Part shown: piece by piece, positions 17,917-26,852 of the stretch
Layout: the number at the start of each line of letters is the position of its first letter
Numbering within the stretch: position 1 is the stretch's first letter
Assembly: GCA_029012425.1 (NCBI GenBank)
Contig: JAQXMB010000128.1
Span: 1 to 49,964 of the forward strand
From: a bacterium
GTDB lineage: Bacteria; Bacillota; Clostridia; Lachnospirales; Lachnospiraceae
Reading direction: 5' to 3'
DNA length: 49,964 nucleotides
Made by a program: the position numbers and the translations under genes
The notes under the pieces: generated by a model
Seen by the model: only the letters and a program-made list of their open reading frames with translations
The model's database searches: none
Told to the model about the DNA's origin: nothing

Positions 17917-18014
17917 GTCGTCATATGCATGTTCAAGAACACTGAGACGAATTAGTTTTGCTCATCATTTACAAAAGTGGGAGTCTTTTCTGACTGGGAT
18001 AAAAGATGTTGTGC

Positions 18015-19025
18015 TTATAACAGCTGTACACCGCATGCTTTTGAAGCTGCAAGTGTATCCTCCCGCCAGATCGAGCACTGAACTTCACCAATGTGTGCCT
18101 TGCGAAGGAAGAACATACAGATACGGGACTGTCCGATTCCGCCTCCGATGGTATATGGAAGTTCCTTTTCAATGATTGCTTTCTGGAAAGGAAGCTTGGC
18201 GCGCTCGGGGCATCCGGCTTTTTCAAGCTGGGATACGATGCTTTCCTCGTCTACACGAATTCCCATAGAAGAGAGCTCTAATGCGATGTCAAGCACCGGA
18301 TAGTACACGAAGATATCTCCGTTCAGCGCCCAATCATCATAGTCGGGAGCTCTGCCGTCGTGGGGCTCACCGTTTGCAAGCTTATCACCAATCTGCATGA
18401 TGCAGACTGCACCGTATTCCTTACAAACCGCGTATTCGCGCTCCTTGGGTGTCATATCGGGATATTTTGCAAGCAGTTCCCCGGAAGTGATGAAAGTAAT
18501 CGACTTCGGAAGAATCTCTCCGATATAGTCATACTCGATAGACATATATTTCTCAGTCTGCTGAAGTGTCTTGTATACAGCGCTTACCGTTGACTTGAAG
18601 GTCTCGACGGTGCGCTGTTCCTTGGTGATGACTTTTTCCCAATCCCATTGGTCAACATAAATGGAATGGATATTATCGGTATCTTCATCGCGGCGGATGG
18701 CGCTCATATCGGTGTAGAGTCCTTCGCCTACAGAGAAACCATATTTATCTAAGGCGTATCTCTTCCATTTTGCAAGAGAGTGAACAACCTCTGCTTTCTT
18801 ATCGTCCTGTTCGCGGATGCCGAAATCAACCGGTCGTTCAACACCATTTAAATTGTCGTTCAGACCGGATTCGGGAAGAACAAATAACGGGGCTGATACA
18901 CGGCTGAGATTCAAATTCTGAGCCAGATGCTTCTGGAAAAAATCTTTCACAGTTTTAATTGCGATTTGGGTGTCATGAAGGTTCAATTCTGATTGGTAGC
19001 CTTCAGGAAAAATTGATTGTGCCAT
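18015..19025 (-). CDS. asnA: Aspartate-ammonia ligase (asparagine synthetase A)
   Basis: AsnA makes asparagine from aspartate, ammonia and ATP in the cytosol. It has a class II aminoacyl-tRNA synthetase-like fold. Sequence landmarks include RVSAPLFV and LNDNLNGVERPV near the N-terminus, DQWDWEK, and GGGIGQSRICMFFLRK at the end. The length is 336 residues, as in other AsnAs. TGGAGGAT lies before the ATG. A consensus promoter lies 60 bases upstream, and the short leader has no T-box. It is divergent from gatC, the tRNA-dependent route to Asn-tRNA. Confidence 0.97.
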   Translation of the reverse strand: MAQSIFPEGYQSELNLHDTQIAIKTVKDFFQKHLAQNLNLSRVSAPLFVLPESGLNDNLNGVERPVDFGIREQDDKKAEVVHSLAKWKRYALDKYGFSVGEGLYTDMSAIRRDEDTDNIHSIYVDQWDWEKVITKEQRTVETFKSTVSAVYKTLQQTEKYMSIEYDYIGEILPKSITFITSGELLAKYPDMTPKEREYAVCKEYGAVCIMQIGDKLANGEPHDGRAPDYDDWALNGDIFVYYPVLDIALELSSMGIRVDEESIVSQLEKAGCPERAKLPFQKAIIEKELPYTIGGGIGQSRICMFFLRKAHIGEVQCSIWREDTLAASKACGVQLL

Positions 19026-19086
19026 AATCTATCCTCCAATCTTTGGCCATGAAGACCCGCTTTCTGTTGCGAGCTCAATTGTTTGT

Positions 19087-19115
19087 ATTATAGCAATATT
19101 GCTCTTTTCGGTCAA
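19087..19115 (-). promoter_or_regulatory. asnA promoter
   Basis: TTGACC-N17-TATAAT on the minus strand, close to consensus, with a ~55-base leader to the asnA ATG. Confidence 0.85.
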
Positions 19116-19247
19116 CTGTGAGCAAAGATACGGAAGAAAGAACTTTAGAATATTAGGAATAGGTGCTCATATGCGATATAATTGAAAAAAAGATGGTTGA
19201 GAGATATACTGTGATTAGTGTTTTGGAATGAATAGAGGGAGATTGTT

Positions 19248-19538
19248 ATGGCAGGTAGAATCAGTGATGAAATGATTGAGTATGTGTCGATTCTTGCAAA
19301 GCTTGAATTGTCTGATGAAGAACGGGTGAAAGCAAAAGAGGACATGGGCAGGATGCTTGCGTATTTTGACCAACTCGATGAGTTAGATACGACAGGGGTT
19401 GAGCCGATGAGTCATCTGTTTCCGGTTACGAATGTGTTTCGGGAGGATGTTGTCACAAATGGCGATGGGCACCGGCAGACGCTTGCAAATGCGCCGGTGA
19501 GCCGCGACGGTGGATTTGTGGTGCCGAAAACAATCTGA
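19248..19538 (+). CDS. gatC: GatC, small subunit of tRNA amidotransferase
   Basis: GatC stabilises GatA in the GatCAB complex, which amidates Glu-tRNAGln and Asp-tRNAAsn. The 96 residues match: an N-terminal VSILAKLELSDEE helix, a central DQLDELDTTGVEPM strand-turn and a C-terminal FREDVV segment. GGGAGATTG precedes the ATG. Unusually, gatA and gatB do not follow; instead a structured non-coding stretch begins six bases after the stop. The gene may act in trans with gatAB elsewhere, or be an extra copy. A TATAAT 50 bases upstream has a poor -35. Confidence 0.93.
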   Translation: MAGRISDEMIEYVSILAKLELSDEERVKAKEDMGRMLAYFDQLDELDTTGVEPMSHLFPVTNVFREDVVTNGDGHRQTLANAPVSRDGGFVVPKTI

Positions 19539-19543
19539 TTTTG

Positions 19544-19987
19544 GAAAGTGCCGGTAACCATGCCGGCAGCGGTTGTGAGAAGCCGCTCTCCTGCACGCAT
19601 GTCTGTTCTGCCTTCGGTGCACGACCCATTAGGTTCTTGGGCACGGTCATGCTACACCTACAGAACCTGCCACTGGCAGCTTCTTTCGGATGCATGGCAA
19701 CATATAGCGCAGGCAAGCTTCGTGGCAGTTCCCATCAGCAGCGACATTTGTCTGGCGAAGTGCGAGCGAATCGTAAGTGCTGTGCACCTCACAGCTGAAA
19801 GCCGAAGACTATTTGTGCGAATAGGACAAATCGAGTCGAGGCTGAAGGGACAGCGAGACACCGACAGGCAACCGGAGCAGCCTGATGGTGACACTGCCAC
19901 AAGCGCGGCCGAGCAGCTTCTATTGATAAGTTGTTTCGCAATCACCTATACGATATGGATAACGCCCGCCGCTGGCGCATCTGATAT
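19544..19987 (-). ncRNA. Putative large structured RNA, class unknown
   Basis: This ~440-base stretch is clearly richer in G+C than its surroundings (72 of 120 bases at 19561-19680) and codes for no plausible protein. It is full of self-complementary segments. Examples: AGCC-GACT-ATTTGT paired with its complements at 19800-19843; GCTGTG/CACAGC at 19779-19795; CACC-CAGGC/GCCTG-GGTG at 19859-19890; GGTTCT/AGAACC at 19632-19667; CTGCC/GGCAG at 19667-19679; AGCGG/CCGCT near 19568-19587. The minus strand is favoured because TTGACA-N17-TATACT lies just upstream, and a TGCCGG/CCGGCA hairpin followed by CTTTCC could end it at 19543. I looked for and did not find the signature motifs of RNase P RNA, tmRNA or SRP RNA. 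Size and strand are inferred. Confidence 0.6.
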
Positions 19988-19993
19988 AGCGTC

Positions 19994-20022
19994 AGTATAG
20001 AAATATCTGTAAAAAATGTCAA
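19994..20022 (-). promoter_or_regulatory. Consensus promoter of the putative structured RNA
   Basis: On the minus strand, TTGACA and TATACT are separated by exactly 17 bases, with transcription expected to start near 19987. The -35 box overlaps the palindrome TGTCA-ATG-TGACA (20017-20029), a possible operator. Read on the + strand, the surrounding AAAAAATGT...ACATTTTTTT could instead be a weak terminator. Confidence 0.75.
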
Positions 20023-20064
20023 TGTGACAAACATTTTTTTCACAAAACCTTAACACATTAACGA

Positions 20065-20093
20065 TTGTATTTTATCACACAGTGACATATAAT
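20065..20093 (+). promoter_or_regulatory. Promoter of the dehydratase-activase gene
   Basis: TTGTAT-N17-TATAAT, about 60 bases before the chosen ATG, divergent from the structured-RNA promoter 45 bases away. Confidence 0.7.
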
Positions 20094-20154
20094 GTTATAT
20101 GTTTTGTGTGTTACAATAATAATAAGAAACGGAAGGACGAAACAGTACGATAAA

Positions 20155-23100
20155 ATGACAAACGAAAGCTTATATAAACTCGGTATTGATATCGGTTCCA
20201 CGACCGTCAAGGTAGCGCTTCTAAACAGTAATAATGATCTTGTATTTGCCGACTACGAAAGACATTATGCCAATATTCGCGAGACACTTACCAGCCTGAT
20301 TCAAAAAGCCAAAGCCAAGACCGGCAATTTGAATGTTGCTGCAATGATAACCGGATCAGGTGGACTGACGCTGGCGAAACATCTTGGAATTCCTTTTGTC
20401 CAGGAAGTCATCAGTGTGTCTACTGCCCTGACTCACTGTGCCCCGAAAACGGATGTCGCAATCGAGCTTGGTGGTGAGGATGCCAAAATCATCTATTTTG
20501 AGGGCGGTAATGTTGAGCAGCGAATGAACGGAATATGTGCCGGCGGAACCGGTTCTTTTATCGATCAGATGGCTTCACTCATCCAGACAGATGCCAGCGG
20601 CTTGAACGAATATGCCAAATCATACAAGGCAATTTACCCCATCGCAGCGCGATGCGGCGTATTTGCCAAGACAGATATTCAGCCTTTGATCAACGAGGGT
20701 GCAACCAAAGAGGATTTGTCCGCTTCGATTTTTCAGGCTGTTGTTAATCAGACCATCAGTGGTCTTGCCTGCGGAAAACCGATTCGCGGTCATGTTGCAT
20801 TCTTAGGCGGTCCGCTTCATTTTCTCTCAGAGCTTCGTGCCTCATTCATCCGCACTCTGAAGCTCGATGATGAGCATGTGGTAAATGTGGACAATTCCCA
20901 TCTTTTTGCTGCAATTGGTTCAGCATTAAACTATAAAGAAAAAGTAACAACTAATCTTGATGCACTGCTTGACCAGCTGACTTCCGAAATACATATGGAA
21001 TTTGAAGTTGCCCGTATGGAGCCCCTCTTTGAAACACAGGAAGACTTTGACGCATTTATGGAGCGTCATTCCAGAAACCATGTACAGATTGCTCCTCTCG
21101 AAAAATACAGCGGAAACTGTTATCTCGGAATCGATGCGGGATCAACAACGACTAAGGTTGCGCTTGTCGGTGAGGACGGAACACTTCTGTACTCTTTCTA
21201 CAGTAACAATAACGGAAGCCCTCTTGCGACAGCCATTCGCTCCATTCACGAAATCTATGAAAGGCTTCCCGAAACAGCAAACATTGTATATTCCTGCTCA
21301 ACCGGTTACGGCGAGGCACTCATCAAGGCAGCTCTCATGCTCGATGAAGGTGAGGTTGAGACGGTTTCCCACTATTACGCGGCAGCCTTCTTCAATCCGG
21401 AGGTCGACTGCATTCTCGACATCGGTGGTCAGGACATGAAATGTATCAAGATCAAAGACCATACCGTTGACAGCGTTCAGTTAAATGAGGCTTGTTCTTC
21501 CGGCTGCGGTTCTTTTATCGAAACATTTGCAAAATCGCTGAATTACTCTGTCGCTGATTTTGCTTCAGAGGCGCTGTTCGCAAAACATCCGATTGATCTT
21601 GGTACCCGTTGTACCGTATTTATGAACTCAAAAGTTAAGCAGGCGCAAAAGGAAGGTGCCAGTGTTTCCGATATCTCTGCCGGCTTAGCGTACTCTGTTA
21701 TCAAAAATGCTCTGTTCAAGGTTATCAAGCTTTCCGATGCTTCCCAGCTTGGAAAAAATGTGGTTGTACAGGGCGGAACCTTTTATAACAATGCCGTTCT
21801 TCGAAGCTTCGAAAGAATCTCAGGCGTCGAAGTTGTACGCCCCGATATTGCCGGTATCATGGGTGCATTTGGCGCTGCATTAATTGCCAGAGAGCGTTTT
21901 CACGCCAATGAAAATACCAAGACTACCATGCTTTCCATGGATGAAATATTTGCAATGGAGTACGATACTAAGCTTACCCGTTGCCAGGGTTGTACCAACC
22001 ACTGTCTGCTCACAATCAATCAGTTCTCCGGCGGAAGACGCTATATTACCGGTAATCGCTGTGAGCGCGGTATCGGCAAAGAAAAAAATAAAGAAAATAT
22101 TCCGAATCTTTTTGAGTTTAAAAATAAGCTTTTGTTTGATTATGAACCACTGGATGCGGCCAATGCTCCGCGTGGAACTGTCGGTATCCCCCGCGTACTT
22201 AATTTTTACGAAAATTATCCGTTCTGGGCAACTTTCTTTAATAAACTTGGATTTTCCGTTGTGCTGAGTCCCCAGTCAACCAGAGCGATTTATGAGATGG
22301 GTATCGAATCTATTCCAAGCGAATCGGAATGCTATCCGGCGAAGCTTGCACACGGCCATATCTCCTGGCTAATCAGGCAGAAAGTGGACTTTATCTTCTA
22401 CCCTTGTATTCCTTACGAACGAAATGAGTTTCCGGATGCAAACAACAACTACAACTGCCCGATTGTCACTTCCTATGCAGAAAATATCAAGAACAATGTG
22501 GATGAGATCACTTCCGGTTCGGTTCGTTTTCTCAACCCGTTCCTCACCTTTGCAAGTAAAGAAGCTCTTTCTGAAAAACTGACAAAGGTATTCGCGAAGG
22601 AATTTCGCATATCAACCGCTGAAACAACAGCTGCGATTGATGCTGCCTGGGAAGAACTCGCGCGTGTTCGCCGCGTCATGCAGGAAAAAGGTGAAGAGAC
22701 ACTTCGTTATCTGGAACAGACCGGACGCCGCGGCATCGTTCTTGCCGGTCGTCCGTACCATGTTGATCCGGAAATTAACCACGGTATTCCCGAGCTGATA
22801 AACTCTTACGGAATCGCAGTACTTACCGAGGATAGTATCTCCCATATGCGAAAGGTTGAACGACCCCTTATCGTTATGGATCAGTGGATGTTCCACTCAA
22901 GACTGTATGCTGCCGCAAACTATGTGAAAACAACAGAAAATCTTGATTTGATCCAGTTAAACTCTTTCGGTTGTGGTTTGGACGCGGTGACTACAGACTG
23001 TGTCAGTGATATTTTAACCAAATCCGGAAAAATCTACACCTGCTTAAAGATTGATGAGGTGAATAACCTTGGCGCAGCAAGAATTCGCATTCGTTCGCTG

Positions 23101-24414
23101 CTTGCCGCAATCCGGGTAAGAGAGAACAATCCCAAGGAGCGAACCATTGTTCCCGCCAATCACAATCGCGTGATTTTCACGGAGGACCTGCGCAAAAACT
23201 ACACGATTCTCTGCCCGCAAATGTCTCCGATTCACTTTGAGCTACTGCTCCCTGCGTTCCGCGCTGCTGGCTACAATATGGTGATTCCTGAGGTATCCAG
23301 CCAGGAAGCGGTTAACTCCGGACTTCGCTATGTAAACAACGATGCATGTTACCCGTCACTGATTGTTGTCGGTCAGCTGATGCATGCAATTGAGACCGGC
23401 AATTTTGATATGAACAAAACGGCTGTACTGATTTCACAGACAGGCGGTGGATGTCGGGCAAGTAACTATATCGGATTTTATCGCCGTGCGCTCGAAAAAG
23501 CAGGTTATCCTCAGGTTCCGGTCATCTCCATCAACATGGTCGGTCTTGAGAAGAACCCCGGATTTAAACTTTCTCCGAAGTTACTCCAGCATGGTCTTTA
23601 CGCTGCAGTCTTTGGCGACATTTTCATGCGCTGTGTCTATGCTACCAGACCATACGAAAAGGTTCCCGGTTCAACCGATGCCATGCATGAGAAGTGGAAA
23701 AAACGCGTGATGGAGTTTGTCGGAGATAATAAAGTTCTCTCCCACCGCACCTATAAGAAAATGTGTCGTGATATCATTCGGGATTTTGACCGGATTGAAC
23801 GACTCGATATCAAAAAACCTCGTGTTGGAATTGTCGGTGAGATTCTTGTTAAATTCTTACCTGCTGCAAACAACCATCTTGCAGAGCTGTTAGAGGCAGA
23901 AGGCGCAGAAGCCGTTGTTCCCGATCTGCTTGACTTCCTACTGTACTGCCTGTACAACAACATCTACAAAGCAGATGAACTTGGCATGAGCAAAAAATCA
24001 GCAAGAAATTCCCGTATTGGAATCAATGCTCTCGAATGGCTGCGTTCTGCCGCAAGAGATGAATTTGAAAAGAGTAAGCACTTTGATCCTCCGGCTCATA
24101 TTGACGAGCTCGCAAAGCTTGCGAAACCGATTGTATCCATCGGAAATCAGACCGGTGAGGGATGGTTTTTAACCGGAGAAATGATGGAGTTAATTCACGC
24201 CGGAGCTACCAATATCGTGTGTACACAGCCTTTTGCATGTCTCCCGAATCACATTGTCGGTAAGGGTGTAATAAAAACCATCCGCAAACAGTATCCGAAG
24301 GCTAATATCGTAGCGATTGATTACGATCCCGGTGCGAGCGAGGTAAATCAGCTCAATCGAATCAAGCTGATGTTATCGACAGCTCAGAAAAACCTGAATC
24401 AGGAAATCAAATAA
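20155..24414 (+). CDS. Giant 2-hydroxyacyl-CoA dehydratase activase-type fusion protein
   Basis: 1419 residues. Two ASKHA ATPase repeats of the HgdC/BcrAD type come first: the phosphate loop [11 protein letters not shown] at the start and [13 protein letters not shown] from about 324. Each carries a cysteine motif that in HgdC homodimers binds the shared [4Fe-4S] cluster: C128 in [10 protein letters not shown], and C447/C451 in [10 protein letters not shown]. After about residue 630 come a Cys-containing domain (RCQGCTNHC) and a C-terminal region resembling the D component of 2-hydroxyglutaryl-CoA dehydratase (DUF2229/HgdB-like). Such proteins are common in anaerobic Firmicutes, but their reaction is largely unassigned. 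I take the ATG just before the ATPase motif; GGAAGG lies rather far (18 bases). Upstream in-frame codons lie in the promoter. Confidence 0.85.
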   Translation: MTNESLYKLGIDIGSTTVKVALLNSNNDLVFADYERHYANIRETLTSLIQKAKAKTGNLNVAAMITGSGGLTLAKHLGIPFVQEVISVSTALTHCAPKTDVAIELGGEDAKIIYFEGGNVEQRMNGICAGGTGSFIDQMASLIQTDASGLNEYAKSYKAIYPIAARCGVFAKTDIQPLINEGATKEDLSASIFQAVVNQTISGLACGKPIRGHVAFLGGPLHFLSELRASFIRTLKLDDEHVVNVDNSHLFAAIGSALNYKEKVTTNLDALLDQLTSEIHMEFEVARMEPLFETQEDFDAFMERHSRNHVQIAPLEKYSGNCYLGIDAGSTTTKVALVGEDGTLLYSFYSNNNGSPLATAIRSIHEIYERLPETANIVYSCSTGYGEALIKAALMLDEGEVETVSHYYAAAFFNPEVDCILDIGGQDMKCIKIKDHTVDSVQLNEACSSGCGSFIETFAKSLNYSVADFASEALFAKHPIDLGTRCTVFMNSKVKQAQKEGASVSDISAGLAYSVIKNALFKVIKLSDASQLGKNVVVQGGTFYNNAVLRSFERISGVEVVRPDIAGIMGAFGAALIARERFHANENTKTTMLSMDEIFAMEYDTKLTRCQGCTNHCLLTINQFSGGRRYITGNRCERGIGKEKNKENIPNLFEFKNKLLFDYEPLDAANAPRGTVGIPRVLNFYENYPFWATFFNKLGFSVVLSPQSTRAIYEMGIESIPSESECYPAKLAHGHISWLIRQKVDFIFYPCIPYERNEFPDANNNYNCPIVTSYAENIKNNVDEITSGSVRFLNPFLTFASKEALSEKLTKVFAKEFRISTAETTAAIDAAWEELARVRRVMQEKGEETLRYLEQTGRRGIVLAGRPYHVDPEINHGIPELINSYGIAVLTEDSISHMRKVERPLIVMDQWMFHSRLYAAANYVKTTENLDLIQLNSFGCGLDAVTTDCVSDILTKSGKIYTCLKIDEVNNLGAARIRIRSLLAAIRVRENNPKERTIVPANHNRVIFTEDLRKNYTILCPQMSPIHFELLLPAFRAAGYNMVIPEVSSQEAVNSGLRYVNNDACYPSLIVVGQLMHAIETGNFDMNKTAVLISQTGGGCRASNYIGFYRRALEKAGYPQVPVISINMVGLEKNPGFKLSPKLLQHGLYAAVFGDIFMRCVYATRPYEKVPGSTDAMHEKWKKRVMEFVGDNKVLSHRTYKKMCRDIIRDFDRIERLDIKKPRVGIVGEILVKFLPAANNHLAELLEAEGAEAVVPDLLDFLLYCLYNNIYKADELGMSKKSARNSRIGINALEWLRSAARDEFEKSKHFDPPAHIDELAKLAKPIVSIGNQTGEGWFLTGEMMELIHAGATNIVCTQPFACLPNHIVGKGVIKTIRKQYPKANIVAIDYDPGASEVNQLNRIKLMLSTAQKNLNQEIK

Positions 24415-24422
24415 TACATATC

Positions 24423-24463
24423 AAAAAATCGCTTAAGCCCACTCACGGGCCAAGCGATTTTTT
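24423..24463. terminator. Bidirectional terminator between activase and alpha-galactosidase
   Basis: AAAAAATCGCTT pairs with AAGCGATTTTTT, with an inner GCCC/GGGC stem. A-run and T-run flank both sides, so it can stop both converging transcripts. Confidence 0.92.
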
Positions 24464-24495
24464 CATACATTTTTCCCTTTTTCACATTCCGGGTT

Positions 24496-26841
24496 CTACT
24501 CTGTTTCTTCCATGTAATACACGCGAACGCCGAAATCGGACATGTATCTTGTTTTTTCGTTATATCCAAGTCCGCAGAACGCCGAGGCGAGATGTACACC
24601 ACCATACATCAGTGCATCTCCGAAGCCTGTAACATCTTCCACTTCACTGTCCATCTTCACAAACTTTGCTATCGTATGGTGAATCAATGAATCCTGTTTT
24701 ACATGAACCGGTGCAATCGTATTGATCAGGCTGCCAAACTCTCTCACATCAAATTTGCGCGGCAGACTGTATAAATGATACTTTTTCTTTTCATCCAGGC
24801 CCTGCGGATAATAGGTATAAAATGGCATATGCGGCTTTGTCATCAACTGAAGCACCATTCCTACCGCACGCTTTTTATCCTTTGACACGCAAGTCCATTC
24901 ATAGAAGTTCTCATTGCGCTTCCGGTAGAAGGTTCCGTGCTGAAGCACTTCACGCCAAAGCTTATAAGTCGCAATCTGTTCTTTGATTGCATCCAGCTCC
25001 TCTTTTTTCATATCGCACAGGTTGCACTCATATCCAAAGGAACCGAACGACGCCACTGCATAGCGCGTCTCAAGCGGAGTTTTTCGAAGCGTCTGATGAT
25101 TCGGGCAGTCAGAAACATGCGCACTCACACAGTTCATCGGATATCCGTAGCTGTAGCCATGCTGAATATTGGCGCGGCAGATTGCATCCGAGTTATCGCT
25201 TCCCCAGATTTGCGGAAAATAACAAAGGATACCAAGATCAAAGCGGTTTCCTCCGGATGCACAACCTTCAAACAGAATATGCGGGAACTGTCTTGTCAAT
25301 GCCTCCATGATTGTATAGAAACCGCACACATAGCGATGCGCAACCTCACCCTGTCTGTCTGCCGGTAAATACTGCGAAAAGTAATCAGAGAAAATTCGGT
25401 TGTGATCCCACTTCACATAGCTGATATTGGCACTTGAGAATACTTTACTCATCGACCGGATGATATATTCCTGAACATCCGGATTGGAAAGATCAAGCAA
25501 CATCTGGTTCCTTCCAAGTGCATGCGGCTTTCCGGGAATCCGGATTGCCCAGTCAGGATGTGCACGATACAAATCACTGTTCTCGTTTACCATCTCAGGC
25601 TCAACCCAGATACCAAACTCCAAACCGATTCGATTGATTTTGTCTGCCAGTCCCTTTAATCCATCCGGCAGCTTTTTCTTGTTCTCCATCCAATCACCGA
25701 GTGCCTGCGTATCATTATCGCGAGTGCCAAACCATCCGTCATCCATAACAAGCAGCTCAATTCCAACTTCTTTTCCTGCTTTTGCCAATGCACACAGTTT
25801 CTTTTCTGATATATCAAAATAATTTGCTTCCCAGCTGTTGAGCAGAACCGGGCGAAGCTTGTCCTTCCATTCACCGCGAACAATATGTTCACGCACAAAC
25901 GCATGCATTTGATGGCTCATTCCCTGATATCCATCCGGTGAATAGCACATCACTGCCTCCGGTGCCTCAAATGCCTCCCCGGGCTGTAAGCTCCATGTAA
26001 AGGTATCCGGATTAATTCCGCTTACAAATCGCATCCGGTTCATTCCCGTATGTGATGCGCAGGAATAATGATTTCCGCTGTAAATCAAATTTAATCCGTA
26101 GCAGTCTCCATGGTCCTCTGTGGTATACGGCTTATGAAGCATTACAAACGGATGGTACTGATTGGAGCTTGTTCCGCTGGTGGAACCGATGCATACGCGA
26201 TTTCCGCGAATCGGTGTATCCGTACGATTCATCTCGTTCGTCCAGCTTCCGAAAAACGATGTAAGAATCCAATCATCACCCTCAAAGTCTAACTGGTTTG
26301 AAAGCATGCGTTCCATGCGTATCTCATCTGCAGATTCATTGACTAACCTTGCGCTGCGGGTGATTACATCGCAGTCCTCATACACATAATAGTGAAGCTC
26401 TAATTTCTGATCATACTGGATGTCCTTCAAATAAATACACAGATGCTCTACGGTTCCTTTGTCATCATACGATCCCGGTAAGGTTGCAAACGGCTCTTTT
26501 CCTTCGATGATTTCAGCCCGTTCAAACAGGAAATCACTGGTGCGGCTTCCATCTGCATGAACGATTTCCACAAAGGGCTCTCTCATATCGCCTTTTCCGC
26601 TCGCAGACATCTCAAGCAACAGAATATCCGGCATCACAGCTGAATTTTCGCAATCATAGGATGTCAGACATCCTCCGCCGAATTCCATGGGTATCATCAG
26701 GTGTTCGATTGATGTAATGTTTATTCGCCTTCCATAATGAAGGTGCAGCACATGATGGGTATCATTCACAGCGAGTACATAACTGCTGTTTTTTGTATGC
26801 AATGCATATGCTGTGCGTTCTCCTGAAATCTGCTGGATCAT
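24496..26841 (-). CDS. Alpha-galactosidase, GH36
   Basis: A cytosolic retaining alpha-galactosidase acting on raffinose-family sugars or melibiose. The catalytic nucleophile is Asp479 in KWDHNR and the acid/base Asp549 in the SDNSD motif. The 70-residue spacing equals that of characterised bacterial GH36 enzymes. The length of 781 residues matches the tetrameric group (about 730-780). There is no signal peptide. AGGAG precedes the ATG. It is the last gene of the TetR/GH2/GT-like/GH36 operon and is closed by a bidirectional terminator. No dedicated sugar transporter is adjacent. Confidence 0.95.
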   Translation of the reverse strand: MIQQISGERTAYALHTKNSSYVLAVNDTHHVLHLHYGRRINITSIEHLMIPMEFGGGCLTSYDCENSAVMPDILLLEMSASGKGDMREPFVEIVHADGSRTSDFLFERAEIIEGKEPFATLPGSYDDKGTVEHLCIYLKDIQYDQKLELHYYVYEDCDVITRSARLVNESADEIRMERMLSNQLDFEGDDWILTSFFGSWTNEMNRTDTPIRGNRVCIGSTSGTSSNQYHPFVMLHKPYTTEDHGDCYGLNLIYSGNHYSCASHTGMNRMRFVSGINPDTFTWSLQPGEAFEAPEAVMCYSPDGYQGMSHQMHAFVREHIVRGEWKDKLRPVLLNSWEANYFDISEKKLCALAKAGKEVGIELLVMDDGWFGTRDNDTQALGDWMENKKKLPDGLKGLADKINRIGLEFGIWVEPEMVNENSDLYRAHPDWAIRIPGKPHALGRNQMLLDLSNPDVQEYIIRSMSKVFSSANISYVKWDHNRIFSDYFSQYLPADRQGEVAHRYVCGFYTIMEALTRQFPHILFEGCASGGNRFDLGILCYFPQIWGSDNSDAICRANIQHGYSYGYPMNCVSAHVSDCPNHQTLRKTPLETRYAVASFGSFGYECNLCDMKKEELDAIKEQIATYKLWREVLQHGTFYRKRNENFYEWTCVSKDKKRAVGMVLQLMTKPHMPFYTYYPQGLDEKKKYHLYSLPRKFDVREFGSLINTIAPVHVKQDSLIHHTIAKFVKMDSEVEDVTGFGDALMYGGVHLASAFCGLGYNEKTRYMSDFGVRVYYMEETE

Positions 26842-26852
26842 AGTTTTTCTCC

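Noticed and set aside
19544..19987. RNase P RNA, tmRNA, SRP RNA, cobalamin riboswitch or group II intron as identity of the structured stretch
   Set aside because: The GAGGAAAGTCC core, tmRNA CCA end and tag, SRP GGAA region and intron domain V are all missing. GCCACTG occurs at about 19669 but the rest of the B12-box pattern does not.
19548..20000. 150-residue open frame on the + strand (and a 95-residue one on the minus strand) in the structured region
   Set aside because: No family resemblance, cysteine-rich and unbalanced composition, and long open frames in several frames at once, as expected in GC-rich structured RNA. No ribosome site.
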